Position numbers and translations under genes: made by a program. A stretch of DNA of 64,000 bases from Gloeopeniophorella convolvens. Lineage: Eukaryota; Basidiomycota; Agaricomycetes; Russulales. The stretch spans positions 275,163 through 339,162 of the forward strand of contig WTXD01000030.1 of assembly GCA_022496205.1 (NCBI GenBank). Direction: 5' to 3'. Under the pieces are notes generated by a model that worked only from the letters and a program-made list of their open reading frames with translations, did not search any database and was not told the DNA's origin. Position 1 is the stretch's first letter. Each line of letters opens with the position of its first letter. Of this stretch, positions 35,853 to 46,952 are shown in pieces.

Positions 35853-36608
35853 TCAGCTTTCGTTCAGCTTTCCCATCGAGTCTGCGGGAGCGGCAGGTGA
35901 GATCAAGATTGAACGCGGGGGAGTCGAAGGACGGGGCACCTGAGGATTAAGTTTGAAGTTTTCGTACAGTTCTCTGTTGAAGAAGCTGACCTCGGTTTCA
36001 TTCTCTAAATGAAGCGCATCACCGTCCTGCGCTGCGCAAGAAACACGGATGAGCGGACGTACCGAAGCCGTATTCGACTAGCGTCTTGCTGTCATCGGAC
36101 AGGATCCATTCGTCATGGTCGAGGTTGATGATGAGGTTCGTCGTCTGGGCACGGACGCAGAGAGTCAGCTGCACGTGCGGGCGACCCGCATAGAACGCAG
36201 AAAGAATCTCGGCTAGACCTTGGCTGCATGTGCCTGCGTATACAGCTTCAGGGTGTCTATTGCGTGCGTGCGCGGGGGATGGGCCCGGTCAGCAGCGTAT
36301 TCTTAGCACGGCGTGGGCGAGGGCATTTCGCTGACCAAAGACCGCGGCGCGATAGGGCTTCCAGCCGGGCTGCGTCTGGATTGCTATTGGGGCACGGTGA
36401 GGCGTTTGTGGTCGTGTGAGTAGATGTGCGACTGACCATCGCGGACGCGGGCCTTGAGATCTCCGACGGTCGTCTTTTCGAGGTCGACGTCGCGGAGGAC
36501 GAGGCTGCGCTCGGTGCGGAACTCGAAGGACTTGATCACGCGGATGGTGAGGATGGCGGAGGTGTGCGGGCGTGCGAGGTTCGTAAGGGTGTCGTCGAAT
36601 CCTGACAT
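35853..36608 (-). CDS. UPF0538 (C2orf76-like) protein
   Basis: Small conserved eukaryotic protein of unknown function with a ubiquitin-like look. The start at 36608 gives MSGFDDTLTNLARPHTSAIL, then TIRVIKSFEFRTERSLVLRD and VDLEKTTVGDLKARVRD. After introns come IQTQPGWKPYRAAVF, DTLKLYTQAHAAK, TTNLIINLDHDEWILSDDSK, TLVEYGF and ENETEVSFFNRELYENFKLN. These match the family plan (IRVIKSFE..., alpha-helix, DTLKLYxQAHxxKTxxLIINLDxD, ETEVSFF). The last segment after NPQ is Pro/Ser-rich and may be non-conserved tail or an unrecognised intron, so the stop at 35853-35855 is the least certain part. Introns are 50-80 bp. Confidence 0.8.
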
Positions 36609-36633
36609 GGATGGGACGGAGCGGCCGACGGGG

Positions 36634-36686
36634 CCAAGTAATCAATTAAGTAGTTGACAAAGGAACAACTTGTGCAAGTTACTTGG
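36634..36686. other. Inverted repeat in intergenic region
   Basis: CCAAGTAA at 36634-36641 is repeated inverted as TTACTTGG at 36679-36686, and the near-palindrome AACTTGTGCAAGTT (36667-36680) sits next to the right arm. It lies in the divergent promoter between the UPF0538-like gene and the GH3 gene. It could be a binding site for a dimeric regulator, or chance. Confidence 0.35.
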
Positions 36687-36803
36687 ACAGCGACTCTGCG
36701 CTCGATCTGCGCTTTGCCAAACGCCGCATAGGGCGGGCACGGGGCCGGGCGGGCCGCAGCGAAGGATTCACCGAGGATTGCCCGTATGGGGAAACGCGCG
36801 CAT

Positions 36804-36810
36804 TATAAAA
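36804..36810 (+). promoter_or_regulatory. TATA box of GH3 gene
   Basis: TATAAAA, 47 bp before the first ATG (36851) and 95 bp before a second in-frame ATG at 36899. Confidence 0.5.
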
Positions 36811-36850
36811 TACGGTCAACTTAATTCACGTTTCCCCACACTGGCAGTGT

Positions 36851-39800
36851 ATGTTCCCGTTCTTCTCTAGAAATCTCTCTAGCTGGTTCTCCCCCGTAAT
36901 GGCCCCACACCATCCCTTTCTCGACGCAGACGTAGCGGACGTCGTCAAGAAGCTCAAGCTCGACGAGAAGATCGCGCTCCTCGCCGGCCCCGACTGGTGG
37001 AACACTTTCCCCGTCGAGCGCCTCGATGTTCCCGCCATCCGGATGAGCGACGGCCCTAACGTGCGTCTTCGGCAGCTTCCTGTACTGTCACCTTGCTCAT
37101 TTAGTTCGACAGGGCGTTCGAGGCTCCTCGCACTTCCTCCCAACGCCCGCCCAGTGTATTCCGGTAACGTCGCACTTTGGCTTGAACCCTAACCCCAGCG
37201 TACCAACTTGTTCCGTTTCCCCACGCTCTACAGTGCGCTACGCTCCTCGCCGCGACGTTCGACGAGGACCTCGTCAGGCAGGTCGGCGCCTTCCTCGCCG
37301 AGGAGGTCAAAATAAAGTCTTCCGTCATCCTCCTCGCGCCCACCTGCAACATCCAGCGTTCGCCCCTGGGCGGGCGGGCCTTCGAGTCCTTTTCCGAGGA
37401 CCCTCATCTTTCGGGTGCGTGCCTCGCGTGATCCCCCGTACGTCACGGCTGCCCCCGGCTGACGCGGGCGGACTTTAGGCACCCTCGCAGCTGCGTATGT
37501 CACTGGGCTGCAGAACAACGGCGTGGCCGCGACGATCAAGCACTTTGTCGCTAATGACCAGGAACATGAGCGCACCGCTGCTGACTCGGTCATGTCAGAC
37601 AGGGCCCTCAGAGAGATATACCTATACCCGTGCGCACACTGATAGCCGCTCTTCATTCCCGTTATAGAACAGCGTGGCGCCTAGGTTCATGCTCGCACAA
37701 AAGATTGCGAAGCCATGGGCTTATATGACGTCCTATGGACGTATCGGTGAGGTCCACTGCTCGGAGAACCCGGAGCTCCTCCAGACCATCCTGCGCGACG
37801 AGTGGAAGTTCGACGGCGTCGTCATAAGCGACTGGTGCGCGTCGGCTTTCGGATCGGCTTTCCTCGGGCGGCCAATCATGACCCCTCCCCTCATCACAGG
37901 CACGGCACTTATGGCACCTCAGAAGCCCTCAACGCCGGCCTCGACCTCGAGATGCCGGGGCCCCCGCGGTGGCGCACGCCCAATTTGATCTATCACTCTC
38001 TCAGCAGCCAGAAATTGTTCACGCACACCATTGACGAGCGCGTCACCTCGCTCCTCACGTTCGTGCAGAAGCTCGCGCGGAGGAATCCCAAGATCGCATA
38101 TGGCGACGGCGTGGAGCGCTCCCGCGACTCGCCAGAGCTGCGTGCGTTCGCGCGCAAGCTGGCTGCGAACGGCGTCGTGCTGCTCAAGAACGACGGTGCG
38201 GTGCTTCCCCTGACCCAGAAGCGCACCAAGCGAATCGCGGTGATTGGCCCGAACGCGCGGGGCCGGGTCATCTCCGGTGGCGGTTCTGCCGCGCTCAAGC
38301 CCACATATGTGGTCACCCCCTGGGAGGGCATCAAGGCCAACGCTCCCAAGGGCGTGGAAGTCAGCTACGCCGTCGGATGCTATGGTCAGTCATGTGGCGG
38401 CAGTGGCCCGCAGCCAGTGCTGACTTTCCGCGACAGCGCACAAGTACCTCCCGACCCTTGAGAACGAGCTCACGACTCCGGACGGCCAGTCCGGCTGGTT
38501 GTGCACGTTCTACGCACACGATGAGAACGGCAACCCGGATAGGGCGGTCGCAGATTTCGTCGTGCAGGACACCCGCATCAAGCTCAACGATTTCCTCCCG
38601 GAGGGCCTGACCGAGACGTGGACCATCAAACTGACCGGGCGCCTTGCCGTTGATAAGACGGCACCTTTCGAACTCGGGCTTACTGTCGCTGGTACGCCGC
38701 GTGTTTGGTTTACCCCGCCCTGGCCCCCCGCCGAGCTCCATTTCAGGTCGCGCGAAACTGTACATCAACGGCAAGCTCACCATAGATAACTGGACCAAGC
38801 AGACGCCAGGCGACTTCTTCTATGGGTCCGTGTTCCGCGTTTTCTCCGACACCACCATATCTTAGTTCATTTATAGCCAAGGCACAATCGAGGAGAAGGC
38901 AGTCGTCAACCTTAAGGCGGGAAACCCCATAGATGTTCTCGTCGAATACACCAACACGGACCCGCCGGGCTCGGAGGTTCGCGATCTCTCGCAGCCCGCT
39001 CTGATGCGTGGTGTGGTAGGTGTTGTTCTCCGGCTTCTCGCGCGATGATGAACTCTGATTGCGCGCAGCGCCTGGGTGGCGCGGAGAAAATAGATCCGAC
39101 GCAGGCTATTCAGGACGCAGTCGATCTCGCATCGCAGTCGGATGCGGTGGTCATCGTCGGCGGGCTCACTCCCGAGTGGGAGAGCGAGGGCTTCGACCGA
39201 CCGTCGCTTGACCTCCCGGGCCTGCAGGACGAGTTGATCACCAAGGTCAGCAAGGCCAATGCGCGGACGGTGGTCGTGCTGCAGGTGGTGAGTAAGCCCG
39301 GCGGGCGTTCTGTTCTGTTCTGCGCTTCCTTCCGCGGCTCACACCGCTTGACAGGGTTCTGCCGTGTCGATGCCATGGGTCAACTCCGCCGCCGCCATTG
39401 TGCAGGCGTGGTATCAGGGGAACGAGGTTGGGAACGCTATCGCGGACGTGCTGTTCGGCAAGGTTAACCCGTCGGGGCGCCTCCCGCTCACTTTCCCCGT
39501 CCGGATCGAGGACGTGCCTGCGTACCCCAACCTGTACAGCGAGCACGGCCAGATCCATTATCGCGAGGACCTGTTCGTGGGATACAAGCACTATCAAGTT
39601 CGCGACATTCATCCGCTCTTCCCATTCGGGTGCGTTTCCATGTCCCATTCGCCAAAGTAGCTCACGTTGACTGTTATTGGGTCTATCCACAGCCATGGTC
39701 TGTCGTACACGTCCTTCGAGTTCTCGGATCTGGTGGTATCAGACCCGTCCACCAACGACGAGTCCTTTACCGTCGACGTCTCCGTCACCGTCAAGAACAC

Positions 39801-40098
39801 CGGGGGCCTGGTCGGGTCTGAGGTCGTGCAGCTGTACGTGTCCTATCCCGACGTGGGGGTGACGACGCCGGCGCTGCAGCTACGCGGCTTTGCGAAGGCG
39901 CGCGACCTGAGGCCCGGGGAGGCCCGCACCGTCAACATCAAGCTCGACCGCTACGCAGTATCATTCTGGGACACGCAGAAGCGCGCATGGGCGGTCCGCA
40001 AGGGCGCGTATGGCGTATTTGTTGGGCATAGTAGCAACGATCTGCCGCTAGAGGGCAAGATCGATGTGGCGAAGACGTTCAGGTGGGTTGGCGTGTGA
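36851..40098 (+). CDS. GH3 beta-glucosidase with PA14 domain
   Basis: Glycoside hydrolase family 3 enzyme, probably an intracellular beta-glucosidase. The start 36851 gives [20 protein letters not shown]; 36899 (MAPHHPFLD) is an alternative. Neither has a proper signal peptide. The N-terminal barrel includes [51 protein letters not shown], and GVVISDW with the nucleophile Asp, continued over an intron as [20 protein letters not shown]. The second domain has [16 protein letters not shown] and [10 protein letters not shown]. An inserted PA14 domain (about 38470-38990) holds [40 protein letters not shown] carries a conserved acidic site, and a C-terminal fibronectin-III-like domain follows ([12 protein letters not shown]...). 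About nine introns. Role: cytosolic use of cello-oligosaccharides or glucosides. Confidence 0.92.
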
Positions 40099-40370
40099 GC
40101 AGTAGCAGTAGACATCTAATCTAGTTTGGATCGCTATCGTTTGGACTGTGTACTTATATACCTCGTCGTTACACAATTACTAGTTTTCGCAAGGCTTTCG
40201 GACCCGGTGTTGCGTTTCGACATTCGACGGTGCCCGCTCCCGAGCGTGTTTGTGTCTGTTGTCCAAGAGCCTCTACTGTTACGTCAGCAAGCAGCATAAC
40301 CTTCACGCTTAGTTTAGCAGCACTTGACCTTGGCCGTGAGGACAGTGACCAACTCGTGCCCCTTCCCCCG

Positions 40371-43226
40371 ATGAATGGCACACCACTCGCAAATGGCCCG
40401 ACAGAAACACCGCTCACTCCGCCTGCGCCGCGCCCCGCTCCCGCAACACTAACCACGCTCCCGCAGATCCTCGCCGCCCTCTCTGCGCTCGAGTCGGACG
40501 AGGCCGCCCTCTCCCACGAGCTCGCCGCGCTTCTCGCGGACGAGGCTCCCGTCACACGTGCTCTCGCGCGCCTGCAGGCACTCACGCCGCGCGTCGACGA
40601 GCTGCACGCGGACGCAGGCCGCCTCGCGCACAAGGTCGGCGCGACCGCGCGCACGGCGGCGCGCGTCGGCGGGCGCGTGCGCGCGCTCGACGAGGAGATG
40701 CACCGCGTGCGCGAGGCGAGCGACCGCGTCGGGCAGGTCATGGAGCTCAAGGTCCGCCGTTCCGCCGCGCTGTGTGTGCGCATGTGTGTGTGTGGCTGGG
40801 TGCTCACGGGTGCGGTGTGCGGGGCTGGCAGGCGGCGCTCGCAGCGCTGCAGGCGGCGATCGACGCGCAGGACTGGGAGTCCGCGACGCGGCACTGCGCG
40901 CGCGCGATGGCGCTCCCGCCAGGCGTCGTGCGCGGCGCGTTTGCGGAGACGGCTGTGGTGAGTGCGCCGTGCTGGCTTGCTTGTTGCGGGTGCGCGTGTG
41001 TGCTGAGACGCGGGAGTGCGCAGCCGACGTCGGAGAGCCCGCTGCCGCCTGCGCAGGCGCTGGACGAGGCGCGCACGCACCTGCTTGGGGTGTTCCGGCG
41101 CCAGTTTGCGGAGGCGACCAGGGCGCGCGACGCGGTCGCGACGACGCGGTTCTTCAAGCTGTTCCCTGCGATCGGCTGGGAGGCGGAGGGGCTTGAGGCG
41201 TACGCATCGTTCGTCGTGGATCTGGTCAAGGTCCGGCCGCCGGCGTCCGTGCAGAGTGCGTCTGTCTACGTCTGTCCCTGGCGATGGTGTCTAGCTGACC
41301 CGCGCAGCGTCCTCCCCCTTGTACTACATCACCGCGTTGACGGCTGTCTTTGAGAGCATAGCAATGATTGTTGACCAGCATCAACCTGTTGTCGAAGACT
41401 ACTACGGTGCTGGTAGAATGGCGAGCGTGATCACGCGGCTCCTGCAGGAGTGCGACCGTATCTGCAAAGGCCTGATTGAGGGCTGGGAGGAAGATCGGGC
41501 TATGAAGCGAAAGGTAGGTGTCACCGATAAGCGTGCAGTCCTGGTGTCGAACAGACCTAGCTCGCAGACGTTGCAAACGCAAGCTTCTCTTCGGTCACAA
41601 GCTCGCCAACGGTGACGCGACGACCAACACAAGGCGGCCTTCCTGAAGACGAAGTGAACCCGAGAGACATTGACAAGGTCATCTCTGAGGTCGCTGGTAT
41701 GGCGGGTCGGTGGAATCTCTTCAGACGCTTCCTCCTGGACCGCTTGAAAGTAAGATAACTAAAATTGCCTTCACAACGTCCAGATGTTAACAAGTAGGTA
41801 TAGAGTGACAGTGAGGACGAAGGTGAACCCAATGGCACGCCTGTGCCACGACACGAAAGCCTGTCCAGACCTGCATCTCCAGACAGCAAGAAGCCGACAC
41901 CAATCGTTTCCGAGGAACTCTCGGCCGTGGAGTCATCTGCATGTAACAAGCTCTTCGAGGAACTTTTGAATACCTACTATACCCCTCTCGAAGTCTGGTA
42001 CACGCGAAGCGCCATTGACAAGGTCACTCTTTTGCCGACACTTTGAACGCAGCACTTAGGCATCCCGCAGGCACATCGGCTCGCAACGCCAGACGCGACG
42101 GCATCTCCCGTAACAACCACCACCCCGGATGACGCTTTCTACATCTTCAAGGTTGTACTCTCACGATTACTTTCAACCGGCTCGCCACGAGTTGTCGAAC
42201 GGACGGCCGCATCGTTGCGAAATGCGATTGAGAGCGACTATGCTGGTACGATAAGACGCAAGATGGATGACGTGTACCGCAACGCTGGTGTGGGACGCGG
42301 TGAGAAAGTCGAGCGCGAAAGCCGCTCTGCGTTCATCGTACGTACACCATCTCAAAATCCTCCTTGATCGGCCTCTTAGCAGACAGCGCAGATATTACTG
42401 AACGACCTTGACGTGTCTGCCTCGCACATGGAGCGTCTCGTAAAAGATCTCGCGGCTGCACCTGTCATCCCACAGAGCTTCCTCGCTGAGGAAATTGCGG
42501 CCGCGCAGACGAGCATCTCGTCGTTCTCGAATCTCGTGCCGAAGTTCCGGTCGATATTGCGCGTGGGCATCGAGCAGCTGTTCAACCAGCTACTTCGGCC
42601 GAAGCTTCGCACGTTACTCGCGGATGTGTACAAGGACGTATCGTACGTACTCGATGACGATGCGTACGCCGCGGCCGAGTACCAAGATGTTGTGCGTAAA
42701 CGATTCATCAAGGCCTGGGAGGGCCTAGTTGACGGCTATAAGGTATGCCTGGGCGTCCCTGCGAGGGTGCAATAGTTCTGAGCCGTGTGTAGGACACCTT
42801 CACGGAAGGCAACTACCGCCTGTTCTTCGGCCTTGCTCTGGATGTGCTGATCCGACCATGGGAGAAACTAGTTGTCGGTCTGAAGTACAACGAGGTACGC
42901 GACGCACCTTAATATTTCTTCTCAGCGCTCAGTCTTCTTCTAGCTCGGTGCCGTCCGCTTCGATCGTGATTTGCGCTCAATTGCGGCCTACCTTTCGTCG
43001 CAAACCGCCTTTGGCGACGTGCGCGACAAGTTTGTGCGGCTGCAACAGATCGCTACGCTTATCAATCTTGATCAGGTACTTACGTTCGGTTATCTATGCA
43101 CTTATCAGCTCACTGAATGCGCTTGCTGCATAGGACGAGGATGTAGACGAGTTTTACAATGGCTCCGGGATCACGTGGAAACTGAGCGAGCAGGAAGCTC
43201 GGTCAATTGCGGGTCTCAGACTATAG
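40371..43226 (+). CDS. COG4: Conserved oligomeric Golgi complex subunit 4
   Basis: Subunit of the COG tethering complex for retrograde vesicles within the Golgi. The start at 40371 gives MNGTPLANGPTETPLTPPAP, followed by a heptad-rich N-terminal coiled coil (ALSALESDEAALSHELAALL, RVGGRVRALDEEMHRVREAS). Then come DWESATRHCARAMALPPGVV, TTRFFKLFPAIGWEAEGLEA, LYYITALTAVFESIAMIVD, DYYGAGRMASVITRLLQECD, CNKLFEELLNTYYTPLEVWY and the helical C-terminus (LRPKLRTLLADVYKDVSYVL, GYKDTFTEGNYRLFFGLAL, WEKLVVGLKYNELGAVRFDR). At least ten introns. Stop 43224-43226 after SIAGLRL. Convergent with the alkyltransferase gene, 185 bp apart. Confidence 0.9.
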
Positions 43227-43411
43227 TTCCCGAGGCTCGCAATTACTTACGGGCCTAGATACTAATTTATTTTTACCTTCTGGCATCCAGACTTTTATCG
43301 TTCCATGCCGCGGCACGCGATCCCCGTACACCGCAATGCTGTCAAAATTGTCGCTCATAATTGGCTACGACTAGTCTACAACGTGGCTCGAGGCTTGGCA
43401 CACCACAGTAT

Positions 43412-44120
43412 CTACTGGACTTTCTCTTGGCTACTGAACTTCCACAAGACATCCTGGCCACCTGCTAATTTCCCGTTGGCTTCGAACGCCACCCCCTCAG
43501 ATAGAAGCATCTGTATCTTCTCCTGCTGCAACGCGCCCATTTTCTGTTCCTTCACTTGTGCCTGCGTTGGGACATCCTTATCCCCCTCCGTCGTAGAGTC
43601 GCTCCGGGCGTACCGCGCATCCAGCCACTCGCCCTTGAAGCCCCCCACGAAGAGGTTCGAGGCGATGACGCGGTGACACGGTATGAACGGGGAGAACGGG
43701 TTGCCCCGCAGCGCGGCGCCGACGGAGCGCGGCGAGCCCTCGCCCAGCGCGGCGCACACGTCCTTGTATGTCGACACCTTGCCCGCGGGGATATGCCGGA
43801 TCATGTCGTAGACCGCCCAGTGGTGCGGCGGGATCACCTTGTCGTCGCTCGTGCGGAACAGCATCCGCTCTGCCGGCGTGAGCGGGTAGATCATCTCGCC
43901 TGGGTGGAGGCGTTAGCAACAATCTCAGCAGCACGAGCCTGAACGGTTCATGTCCGCGGCACTGACACTTTGACAGGTCCTGTCTTCCCGCAGCAGGCAC
44001 CGCGGCGGTCGGGCTTGCATGCCCTGCGGGCGGGTTCTGTAGCGGCTGCGGTGAGAGCGCACCCTGCAGCGAGCTGTACTGAGAGCGAATCTCGGGTTGC
44101 TGTGTGTCCTGCGCGGCCAT
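43412..44120 (-). CDS. O6-alkylguanine-DNA alkyltransferase (MGMT-type)
   Basis: Suicide DNA repair protein that moves an alkyl group from O6-guanine to its own Cys. The domain starts MIYPLTPAERMLFR and continues WAVYDMIRHIPAGKVSTYKD, VCAALGEGSPRSVGAALRGN and FSPFIPCHRVIASNLFVGGF, with the active-site motif PCHRV intact, so it is not an alkyltransferase-like (Atl) protein, which has W in place of C. The end reads FEANGKLAGGQDVLWKF. The upstream exon probably starts at 44120 (MAAQDTQQPEIRSQYSSLQ); a donor GTGCGC there joins in frame through Gly to the GEMIYPL acceptor, although the intron would be long (about 165 bp). Starting at 43894 (MIYPL) is the alternative. Confidence 0.87.
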
Positions 44121-44537
44121 GTCGCTGAGTTGCGCTGAGAGAGTAGATAAGTGCGAAGAAGTTTCTCAAGGTTTTCTATCGAGCTCTGCGTGGCGCGCTG
44201 GGCATTATATGTCCCTGGCGCTCACCGCTGTGCGCACAAAGTTGTCCCTGTTCACGTACAGCCATGTGCTCCACCCACTTCTCTATCGATAGTCTGACGG
44301 AGCATGACAATGGCCTGGTCCAATGTGGGCCCCGCACATGCGCGTTCGTCGCGCGGGGGAAGGCGATGCGTCAGCACCACTGCGAAGTCCACCCGTCACA
44401 CGCAGTAGTCAAGGCGCGTAACCTTCGCCACGAAAAGGTGGATGAGAGACAGTGTAGTAATACAAGCCCGGAGAAAGCTCCTTAGATCGGACAAAACGTA
44501 AAAGCGTCGTGGCGACGGGGGATATTCTGCGCTGCGT
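44121..44537. other. Intergenic, no gene seen
   Basis: Promoter side of the alkyltransferase gene and 3' UTR of the Vps2 gene. Short frames without motifs. Confidence 0.45.
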
Positions 44538-45510
44538 CTATCCACGGCGGAGGGCGTCCAGACGTGCCTGTAGGGCGTCTTCATCTGTCGCGCCACCGCC
44601 GGCGCCAGCGCCACCGGTGGAAGTATTGCCAGGTGGGCCCGGAGCTGGGCCGTCAGCAAGCGCGACGGGCTGACGCTCAGTAACCGCCGAGGCCGCGGCG
44701 ATGCCGGTAGGCACCTCTGCCAGCTGGAGAAAGAAACAAAGTTGGCAACCGCGGACGTGGAGCAGAGGAAATGACGACCCACCTGCTGATTCATTTCTAC
44801 CCCGAGGCCCTCGAGGACCTCCTTGAGGATGCGGTCGCTTTCCTCCTCCTCGTCCTCCAGGTCGTCGTCCATGACATCATCGACCGCATCGCTCATCATC
44901 TCTTCTTTCATGTCCATCGTCGCGCTCTCGCGCTCAAACTCGTTCATGATCCGCTGGATCTGCGGGAGGTTAAGCCCGCGGTTCATGCCCTTCATCGCCT
45001 GTGTACAGCGCGGCGGTCAGCGTGGTGCGCGGCGGAGGTGGCCGGGAGACGGCGAACGCGGGTGGCGCCGCGCATGGCGTCAGCCATTTGCTGGTTGCTG
45101 CGCAGCGTCTGGATGCGCAGCCCAACCGCCTGCAGCTGCGTGCGCATCTGGATAAACTTCTGCACGTATCGGCGGGTGCGGACGAGGTCCTTTGCCATGA
45201 CCTTGCACGCGTTCTGCGTGCGGCGCAACGCCTGGTTAGGGCTCCGGCGACACTAGTAGCATAATGAGCGGCGCACCAGCTGACCCGCCTTTGCGCTCTT
45301 CTTAATGTCCATGGCGAGCTTCTTCTCGCTCTGCTCGAGCTTGGTACGCTCGCGATCTAGTTCGCGCTGTGCCTTTGCGAGCGCGCGCTGGTGCTGGCGC
45401 AGCCGCTCCGCGGGCGTGATGGTACGGCCAAATAGTGCTTCCTAGACACTCCAACGTTCAACGCGTTGAGTCTGCACTGTGCTATCGAGAGGACATACGA
45501 CTATGTTCAT
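44538..45510 (-). CDS. VPS2: ESCRT-III subunit Vps2 (CHMP2A-like)
   Basis: Snf7-family protein that acts late in ESCRT-III assembly at multivesicular bodies and recruits Vps4. The start at 45510 gives MNIV, then after a 5' intron EALFGRTITPAERLRQHQRA, LAKAQRELDRERTKLEQSEK, KLAMDIKKSAKAGQ, VMAKDLVRTRRYVQKFIQMR, LRIQTLRSNQQMADAMRGAT, MNRGLNLPQIQRIMNEFE, and the acidic region (MDMKEEMMSDAVDDVMDDDL, EDEEEESDRILKEVLEGL). The final exon ends LQARLDALRRG, the MIM1 motif that binds Vps4. Stop 44538-44540. Full length with four introns. Its start lies only 82 bp from that of the divergent AN1 gene. Confidence 0.93.
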
Positions 45511-45592
45511 GATTGAGGTGGATAAAGGCGATTGGGTGTGTGGATCTGGGGGAACCTCCGTAGTTCAGCCGGTCCGCGAGCCGGTAGCTGAT
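45511..45592. promoter_or_regulatory. VPS2/AN1 divergent promoter, 82 bp
   Basis: Only 82 bp lie between the two start codons, so 5' UTRs must be very short or overlap. No TATA box is seen. If the AN1 protein starts further upstream the transcripts would overlap antisense. Confidence 0.4.
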
Positions 45593-46608
45593 ATGGACCT
45601 TGCACCCATCGGCGCGCACTGTGCTCTTCCCTCCTGCCACACCCTCGACCTCCTCCCCATCCGCTGCCGCTGCGACAGGCAGTTCTGCAAGGATCACATT
45701 TTCCCGGACCGCCATGACTGCCCCGTCGACCCGTCCCAGACTCTGAGAGACGCATCGCCTGCGCTGCAGAAGCTCCAGCGCTGCGCGTTCGCCTCTTGCA
45801 ATAAGCCGAGCCTCGACTCCTTCGTCGGCGATGCAGCCGGGGAAGAAGGCAGAGTCACTGCGCTATGTCTGCGGTGCAAGCTGGGCTTCTGCGCGTCGTA
45901 CGCATTCATCTACTACCGCTTAGCCCGTCTTCCCGAACGAACGTCTCAACGGGCTCTAGGCACCGCGACGCCGCGCAGCACGCGTGCCCTGTACCCGATC
46001 CGGTCGCACCACAGAGGAACGAAGCTGCCCACGCGCTGCTCGCGAAACACTTCCCCGGCAGTGGTGCAACGGTGCCGGCTAGCAAACCCATGTCCGCGCC
46101 TGCGCGCAAGGCCCCTACCGATCCAAAGAAGCTCGCGCAGTTTCAGAAGGTCGAGCTGATGAGGATGCGCCACCGTGCCGTGCCCATAGACCCAAAGGAC
46201 AAGCCAGGCTCCGTCGGCGTCGACCAGCGCCTGCACGTCAAGGTGAGTGGCGCTGACTCGAATGCGGCGGAGAAGGTCTTCTGGGCCCGCAAGGTCTGTG
46301 TGCCTCCCAACTATTTTTTCGTTCCTTCTCAATTTTTGGCTGCACTTCTGGAAGTCCATGGGCACTGGGAAGGCGCTTGATTTGCTCGCCGGCCACTTTA
46401 ATACCCGAACCACAGGGGTAAGCCTAATACTAGCGCTTCTGCTTCTGGCTACTGTATGTACACGCTCACGCTCCTCTAGCCTCTCCGTCTGTCGCGGCGA
46501 AGCGGAGGTGACCCTGAAGAGCTCACAGTGTTGGAAACGGATAAGCTTCTCAGTGAGCAAGTTGAAGACGGTTGCGAGCTTATAATTAGTTCAGGGGATC
46601 CCCAATAA
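45593..46608 (+). CDS. AN1-type zinc-finger protein
   Basis: Stress-associated protein with two AN1 fingers, like yeast Cuz1 and human ZFAND1/2, which link the proteasome and Cdc48 under arsenite or heat stress. I choose MDLAPIGAHC at 45593 because the finger starts at once; in-frame codons further upstream run into the VPS2 side. Finger 1 includes CALPSCHTLDLLPIRCRC and FCKDHIFPDRHDCP; finger 2 includes CAFASCNKPS, CLRCKLGFCASH and HACP, with its His supplied after an intron at about 45898-45960. A UBL-like C-terminus (KSMGTGKALDLLAGHFNTRT then LTVLETDKLLSEQVEDG) ends at 46606-46608. Confidence 0.82.
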
Positions 46609-46952
46609 GCACGGATACGTGTGCGTAGGCTGTGTGTATGTACGAGTGGGAAACAATGGATCCGGGCACTAAGTCAGTGCAACAGCCGATGCGCGAATCG
46701 AGTGCAAGATGTTACAACGGTTTCGGAATGGGGAGTTCCGACGTGTATTGAATGGCCGGCGAATTCAAGTCCGTAGTACCTGGTGGCAGCCGCGGCCTTT
46801 TCCGCGGACAAGCTGCCATCTAGCATGTCGTAGTTACGAGGCTCCATCAGACGTTCACTCGAGGCAAGAGGCTTTCAGGATGTATATCATAGCATGAACG
46901 AACAAAGCACTGGATAAGTATGCAATAACGGCGGCGGTATCCCACAGGTATC
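46609..46952. other. Intergenic between converging genes, no gene seen
   Basis: Convergent 3' region of the AN1 gene (+) and the myosin gene (-). No supported gene or repeat. Confidence 0.5.

Noticed and set aside
38860..38880. Stop codon in the GH3 frame (TATCTTAG)
   Set aside because: It is within an intron with donor GTCCGT and acceptor TTTATAG; splicing gives FFYGQGTIEE.
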